8,234 nucleotides of DNA from an uncultured Lachnospiraceae bacterium (GTDB lineage: Bacteria > Bacillota > Clostridia > Lachnospirales > Lachnospiraceae). The position numbers and the translations under genes are program-made. Where the stretch lies: contig CADBLW010000071.1 in assembly GCA_902795625.1 (NCBI GenBank), positions 1-8,234 of the forward strand. Direction: 5' to 3'. Below are positions 4,723 to 8,234 of this stretch, one piece after another. Under the pieces are notes generated by a model. It searched no databases. It saw only the letters and a program-made list of their open reading frames with translations, and had not been told where the DNA came from. Position 1 is the stretch's first letter. Every line of letters starts with the position of its first letter.

Positions 4723-7395
4723 TTAGTATTCCAGTGTCTTCACGACCTCTTTCCACTCCTCATCCGTGCAGCTGTAGGTGTAGAAACGAATGCCGCCGTA
4801 CCCGACCCGGTCGATGCTGCCGTTGACCGCGAAGTCGCCCTTCGCGGACACGAGGGACGCCGTGTTGCGGTAATAGAGAGGGATCGCCGCGTACGCGCTC
4901 AGGTATGCCTTCTCTAACAGGCCGTAGATGTCTGCCTGCGTCCGCGCGTCGTACTCCGAGAAGGCTGCCAGCGCCTTCAGACGGTCCTCCGTCGCGATCC
5001 TGCATTCGGGATCGACGCCCGATGCCCATTTGGCCCAGTTCTGCAGGGAGGCAACGTAATCGTCGCCGTCCACCCGTACCTTGATCATCAGCTTCGAAGT
5101 GTCAAAGCCGTACTCGACCTGGCTTCCGTTGCCCGTCGCGTCGTCGCAGTAGCACTTGTACAGGATGGAGAACAGCTCATCGGGAGCGCCGCCCCACGCG
5201 GAAAATATCATGTCCGCGCCGCCGGCATACATCGTGCCGTAGTAATCGCTGTCCGCCCTCATCGCAAGGGTCACCTTGCCCTCAAAACCGGTGCCCGCAC
5301 AGGCCTCCGTAAGCGCGTCGTTAAGGAACTGCGCCATCTGCTCATAGAGCTCGCTGTCCTGATACACGAGGATCTTCAGTTCCACCTTCGACGCTCCGTC
5401 GTACGACTTGTCGGCGAGGCATTCCTCGTACGCCTTCTTCATGTACTCCCGCGCCTTCTCGATGTCGTATCCGGTGATCGTCTCATAAGCCGCCGCGATG
5501 TCCGCGTACTCCGTCTCATCGCCGAACCTCACGCCGTAGAGTCCTACAAGCGCCGCCTTGGCGCCCTCCGTGTCGCGGTACACCGTGAAGGAGTACGGGT
5601 CGCTTAAGTACGTCCGGTTGAACAGTCCGCAGCCGGGCGTGCCCGCAAGCGTGAAGATTGCGGTGAATTTTGCACGGTCGATCGCCAGCGACAGAGCATG
5701 CCGGAAATTCTCGTTCGCGAGGATCTGCGAGCCTCTCTGTTCCAGTGCGCCGCGGTCCGTGTTGAAGGACAGCTTCGTGGTGTATGACTGCTGCGTGAGC
5801 CGCAGATACGGGCTCTCCGCGTAATTCTTCAGGTCATCGCTCTGCAGTTCGACGCCGTCGAGCTCGCCCTTGCGGAACGCGCTGATCTGCGCGTCATGCT
5901 TGCCGATCACCTTGATGCATACCGCGTCGGTCTGATACTGCCCCTTGTGGGCGTCATCCGCGTAGCCGTACCACTGCTCGTTCCGCTCGAAGGTGATCTG
6001 CTTGTCGGAGCGGAAGGACGTCATCTTGTACGGACCAAAGCTCGCCGTCTTCTCGGCGCTCGTGCCGTAGTCGGTGGTGACGGACGCGATCTCCTCGCTG
6101 TCGGCCTTGACCTCCTTGCCCTCCGCGTTATAGAACTTCTTGCAGGCCTCCCACAGGTCCTCCTTAACGAGGAAAATTCTGCTCAGCCATTCGGGAACGC
6201 GGATCTCCGGATCGCTCACGGGCTCCCGGGTGATCAGCACGAGCTCGTACTCCCCGGTCTTGAGGATGCCGACCTCGTCCCATGTGACAACCGCGTTGTG
6301 CTTGCGGTAAGACATATAATTTTCCAGATGAAGCTCTGACTCGTTGCCCCAGATGTCGCTTCCGGTAAATGTGAGCAAAGCCGCGGCGCTCTCGTCCGTG
6401 ACAGGGATATACCCTTCCTCATCCGCGAGGCCGCTCAGGGTTTTCCACACATCCTCCGGCATGTAACCGGCCTTGTAGTACTCCTCCAGGGAGTGCCCCT
6501 CCAGCCACGCATACGATGTCTTCAGGCCGAAGGCCAGGGGGCTGCCGTCACCCGCGGTGTACGTGCCGTCCTCCGACTTCATCTTCGCGTACCATTTTAC
6601 GAATGTCTTCGTTCCGTCGTTGTTGACCGCCCAGTATTCCGTGCCGGAGTTGCGGTATTCCTCCGCGTTGCAGATCGCAAAATCCCCCGTACACACCTCC
6701 TCGGCGCGCGGGTTCTGCATGAGCGGGTTCAGCAGTTCCTTATAGGAATAAATATAGCTGTCCGCGTTGATCGGCGTTTCCTCATCCCATTTTGCGTTCC
6801 TGTTCAGGACGATCTTCCACGCTCTCCCGGTGTCGCCCTCGGCGATCCCGAACTGTCCGGCATACTCCGCCGTAACGTCCGCCGGCAGCTCCGCTGCCAT
6901 CTCACAGATGATGCTCCAACCTGTCTTCTCCTTGTTCAGCACAAAATCATAGAAGCCCATCGACAGATACGAGAGGATCTGCTCGTCCGTCTCGCTCTTC
7001 CACGCGAAAGGGGACCAGTTCAGGCCGCTTCCGTCGGCGATACAGGTGTTGTACGTGTACGCCGCCTCATCCGAGTAATCCTTGCCTGAGACTCCCGCAT
7101 AGGCCTCGTGTCCGACCTCGCCGTCCGCCGTCTTCTTCGCCGTCTTCACCGTTCCCGCGAAGATCGTGCCGTCCTCTTCCTTCACCGGCGAGAGGTCCGT
7201 TCCCTTGTCGGGCACCTCCGTCGGGACTGCCTCCGTGGGCGAGGGCTCCGCCTCTGTGGGCTGCGGCTCCTCCGTCGGCGTCGGTGTCGGCGTCTCCTCG
7301 GTCTCCGCCGGGATCACGGCACTGTTCGTGCACGCGGCCATGGAAAGCACCAGCACCAAAGCAAGCAGTACGGCTGTTATTTTCCGAAAAATCAT
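4723..7395 (-). CDS. Very large family-5 (OppA/DppA-like) solute-binding lipoprotein
   Basis: This encodes 890 residues, much longer than typical peptide-binding proteins (about 500-600). ATG 7395 follows AGGAGG (7405-7410) by 9 bases. The N-terminus is a lipoprotein signal: Arg/Lys at 4-5, a hydrophobic stretch 8-19, then the lipobox MAAC with Cys22 as the lipidated residue. A Thr/Pro/Glu-rich spacer (about residues 26-65, many PTE-type units) would hold the domain off the membrane. Family-5 signs include KWDEETPINADSYIYSYKE (about 202-220) and NFRHALSLAIDR (563-574), the helix conserved in SBP_bac_5 proteins. The role is capture of a peptide or other solute outside the cell for an ABC importer; the ligand is unknown. 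No permease or ATPase gene is adjacent, so it is an orphan here. It is the second gene after the phosphatase and ends at a strong terminator. Confidence 0.9.
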   Translation of the reverse strand: MIFRKITAVLLALVLVLSMAACTNSAVIPAETEETPTPTPTEEPQPTEAEPSPTEAVPTEVPDKGTDLSPVKEEDGTIFAGTVKTAKKTADGEVGHEAYAGVSGKDYSDEAAYTYNTCIADGSGLNWSPFAWKSETDEQILSYLSMGFYDFVLNKEKTGWSIICEMAAELPADVTAEYAGQFGIAEGDTGRAWKIVLNRNAKWDEETPINADSYIYSYKELLNPLMQNPRAEEVCTGDFAICNAEEYRNSGTEYWAVNNDGTKTFVKWYAKMKSEDGTYTAGDGSPLAFGLKTSYAWLEGHSLEEYYKAGYMPEDVWKTLSGLADEEGYIPVTDESAAALLTFTGSDIWGNESELHLENYMSYRKHNAVVTWDEVGILKTGEYELVLITREPVSDPEIRVPEWLSRIFLVKEDLWEACKKFYNAEGKEVKADSEEIASVTTDYGTSAEKTASFGPYKMTSFRSDKQITFERNEQWYGYADDAHKGQYQTDAVCIKVIGKHDAQISAFRKGELDGVELQSDDLKNYAESPYLRLTQQSYTTKLSFNTDRGALEQRGSQILANENFRHALSLAIDRAKFTAIFTLAGTPGCGLFNRTYLSDPYSFTVYRDTEGAKAALVGLYGVRFGDETEYADIAAAYETITGYDIEKAREYMKKAYEECLADKSYDGASKVELKILVYQDSELYEQMAQFLNDALTEACAGTGFEGKVTLAMRADSDYYGTMYAGGADMIFSAWGGAPDELFSILYKCYCDDATGNGSQVEYGFDTSKLMIKVRVDGDDYVASLQNWAKWASGVDPECRIATEDRLKALAAFSEYDARTQADIYGLLEKAYLSAYAAIPLYYRNTASLVSAKGDFAVNGSIDRVGYGGIRFYTYSCTDEEWKEVVKTLEY

Positions 7396-7434
7396 GTCAA
7401 TAAACCTCCTCGGTCTCCTGTCTGCGGGAAAATG

Positions 7435-8019
7435 TCACAACAATTTCATCAATTTGCAATTCTCGATCCCCTTGCTCCAGAACTCGGTGAGCGGCAGCTC
7501 GAGCGCGTTGCAGACGATGCTTGAGTTCATCGCGCCGTGCCCCACGATCAGCACATCCTCGCCGCGCTCCAGCCGCGGGTATACCTTCTCGCGCAGGAAG
7601 CTTCCGGTGCGCTCCATCAGGTCCCGGGTGCTCTCGCCTCCCTCCACCGGATCGTCATAGGACTCGGGATGGAAGAAAAATTCATTCACCGGGCAGTCCG
7701 GGATATCAAAACTGCTTTTTACGCCCTCGTATACGCCGAACGACATCTCCATCAGCCGGTCATCGTACTCGACCGGAACATCGCGGCCCCGAAGTAAGAT
7801 CTCCGCTGTCTCCTTCGCCCTCACGAGCGGTGAACAGAAACAGATATCAAAGGGGATCTCCGCATATTCCTTCGCCGCCTCAGCTGCCATGCGGCGGCCG
7901 TCCTCGTTGAGCGGAATGTCTGTCTTGCCCTGTAGCATGCGCAGGTCATTCCAGTCCGTCCTGCCGTGCCGGATGATATACAGACTGCCGTTGGAGGGGC
8001 CTGTTTTATTTTCCGCCAT
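7435..8019 (-). CDS. Histidine phosphatase superfamily (phosphoglycerate mutase-like) protein
   Basis: I chose ATG 8019 (194 residues) because AGAGGT lies about 6 bases upstream. A longer frame using a TTG at 8082 would run through the divergent promoter and lacks a suitable site. Catalytic signs are RHG at 17-19 (His18 is the phosphorylated nucleophile), GKTDIPLNEDG (31-41), the phosphate-pocket Arg67 in SPLVRAKETAEI (63-74), a probable acid Glu91 in LMEMSFGVYEG, and the second His161 in VGHGAMN. The length and motifs fit the small phosphatase branch of the family (GpmB/CobC-like, broad phosphomonoester hydrolysis). The exact substrate cannot be told, and no cobalamin genes are nearby to support CobC. 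It is cytoplasmic, with no signal. Its stop lies 39 bases before the lipoprotein ATG, so the two are probably one transcript. No convincing promoter was found upstream of it. Confidence 0.9.
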   Translation of the reverse strand: MAENKTGPSNGSLYIIRHGRTDWNDLRMLQGKTDIPLNEDGRRMAAEAAKEYAEIPFDICFCSPLVRAKETAEILLRGRDVPVEYDDRLMEMSFGVYEGVKSSFDIPDCPVNEFFFHPESYDDPVEGGESTRDLMERTGSFLREKVYPRLERGEDVLIVGHGAMNSSIVCNALELPLTEFWSKGIENCKLMKLL

Positions 8020-8059
8020 AAAATTACCTCTGGTGTCAGAAAAATATTTCAAAAAACTC

Positions 8060-8089
8060 TTGACAATTGAATGTTTGTTCAACTATAAT
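8060..8089 (+). promoter_or_regulatory. Near-consensus sigma-A promoter of the His/Cys-rich gene
   Basis: A perfect -35 TTGACA (8060-8065), an 18-base spacer and a perfect -10 TATAAT (8084-8089) are seen. The start site would be near 8096, giving a leader of about 38 bases. Such a strong core promoter fits a gene held down by a repressor. Confidence 0.88.
8068..8081. promoter_or_regulatory. ArsR/SmtB-type 6-2-6 operator, site 1
   Basis: TGAATGTTTGTTCA lies between the -35 and -10. Read on the minus strand it is TGAACA-AA-CATTCA, very close to the SmtB-type 6-2-6 half-site pattern TGAACA-NN-TATTCA. Binding here would block RNA polymerase. Assignment to this regulator family is by motif resemblance. 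Confidence 0.6.
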
Positions 8090-8098
8090 GCACTCAGA

Positions 8099-8112
8099 TG
8101 AACAGTGGCTCA
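8099..8112. promoter_or_regulatory. ArsR/SmtB-type operator, site 2 (degenerate)
   Basis: TGAACAGTGGCTCA begins exactly like the SmtB operator (TGAACAGT) and keeps TCA at the far end. Its centre lies 31 bases, about three helical turns, from site 1. It sits just after the predicted start site. The shared CAACT following both sites adds to the repeat character. Confidence 0.45.
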
Positions 8113-8133
8113 ACTGTTTGGAGGATCTATCAC

Positions 8134-8234
8134 ATGAAAAACATTGATAATATAAACGAACACGATCACGATTGCAACTGCGAACTTGATCACGAACATG
8201 AACATGATCATGACTGCTGTTGTGAGCATGAGCA
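8134..8234 (+). CDS. His/Cys-rich metal-binding protein, N-terminus only
   Basis: ATG 8134 follows GGAGG (8120-8124) by 9 bases and a strong promoter. Thirty-three codons are visible before the window ends. After MKNIDNIN the sequence is almost entirely His, Cys, Asp and Glu: seven His (10, 12, 20, 22, 24, 26, 32), and Cys14, Cys16 and the Cys28-Cys29-Cys30 triplet. Such a stretch is a metal-ligand-rich tail. Overlapping ArsR/SmtB-type sites suggest metal-controlled expression, possibly by its own product. Options are an ArsR-family sensor with a metal-binding extension, a metal transporter or P-type ATPase, a metallochaperone, or a DUF1292-type protein, which in Clostridia often starts this way. 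The body lies outside the window, so I do not choose. Confidence 0.8.
   Translation, partial: MKNIDNINEHDHDCNCELDHEHEHDHDCCCEHE

Noticed and set aside
7435..8082. A longer histidine phosphatase starting at TTG 8082
   Set aside because: The extra 21 residues overlap the divergent promoter and operator and lack a good ribosome binding site, whereas ATG 8019 has one.
8020..8133. A minus-strand promoter for the histidine phosphatase gene
   Set aside because: TATAGT- and TATTTT-like hexamers exist, but none pairs with a -35 at acceptable spacing (14 or 20 bases), so no promoter is called.

Overview
The window looks like a chromosomal segment of a Gram-positive, Clostridia-type bacterium, most likely Lachnospiraceae-like or a relative. 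The coding regions are visibly GC-rich and the gaps between them AT-rich. Ribosome binding sites are strong (AGGAGG or AAAGGAG type), promoters are sigma-A-like, and intrinsic terminators have U tracts. The purine pathway also fits: the last two steps are done by a stand-alone AICAR formyltransferase and a PurO-type IMP cyclohydrolase instead of the bifunctional PurH, an arrangement I associate with Clostridia. The species assignment is inference. No rRNA, tRNA, CRISPR array, transposase or phage gene was seen.

Layout, left to right. (1) 1-813, minus: the N-terminal 271 residues of an XRE-family regulator that runs off the left edge, with its own promoter, a possible operator and a structured leader. 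(2) 814-1256: a divergent intergenic region. (3) 1257-2009, plus: a YgjP/DUF45-type zinc metallopeptidase followed by a strong terminator. (4) 2010-2528: about 520 bases without a gene. Roughly 300 of these form a nested, imperfect palindrome centred near 2244, with three separate 11-bp perfect arm pairs. It resembles a large structured RNA or a palindromic repeat element. (5) 4484-2529, minus: purO then the AICAR formyltransferase gene, read from a clear promoter at 4548-4576. That promoter has repeated TTTTCGACG-type boxes upstream, and the two genes are separated by a perfect 9-bp inverted repeat. (6) 8019-4723, minus: a histidine phosphatase gene followed 39 bases later by a very large (890 aa) family-5 solute-binding lipoprotein, ending at an intrinsic terminator. 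(7) 8060-8234, plus: a near-consensus promoter overlapped by two ArsR/SmtB-type 6-2-6 operator sites. It drives the first 33 codons of a His/Cys-rich protein cut by the right edge.

How the genes fit together: purO and the formyltransferase gene convert AICAR to FAICAR to IMP and form one operon. The phosphatase and lipoprotein genes are probably co-transcribed, but no transporter permease is next to them. The right-edge gene is best read as metal-related and probably metal-regulated, because a metal-ligand-rich N-terminus and metalloregulator-like operators occur together. The most unusual features are the 2096-2392 palindrome, the double operator at 8068-8112, and the strong over-representation of the 8-mer ATTTTCCG, mainly in and around the intergenic gaps.
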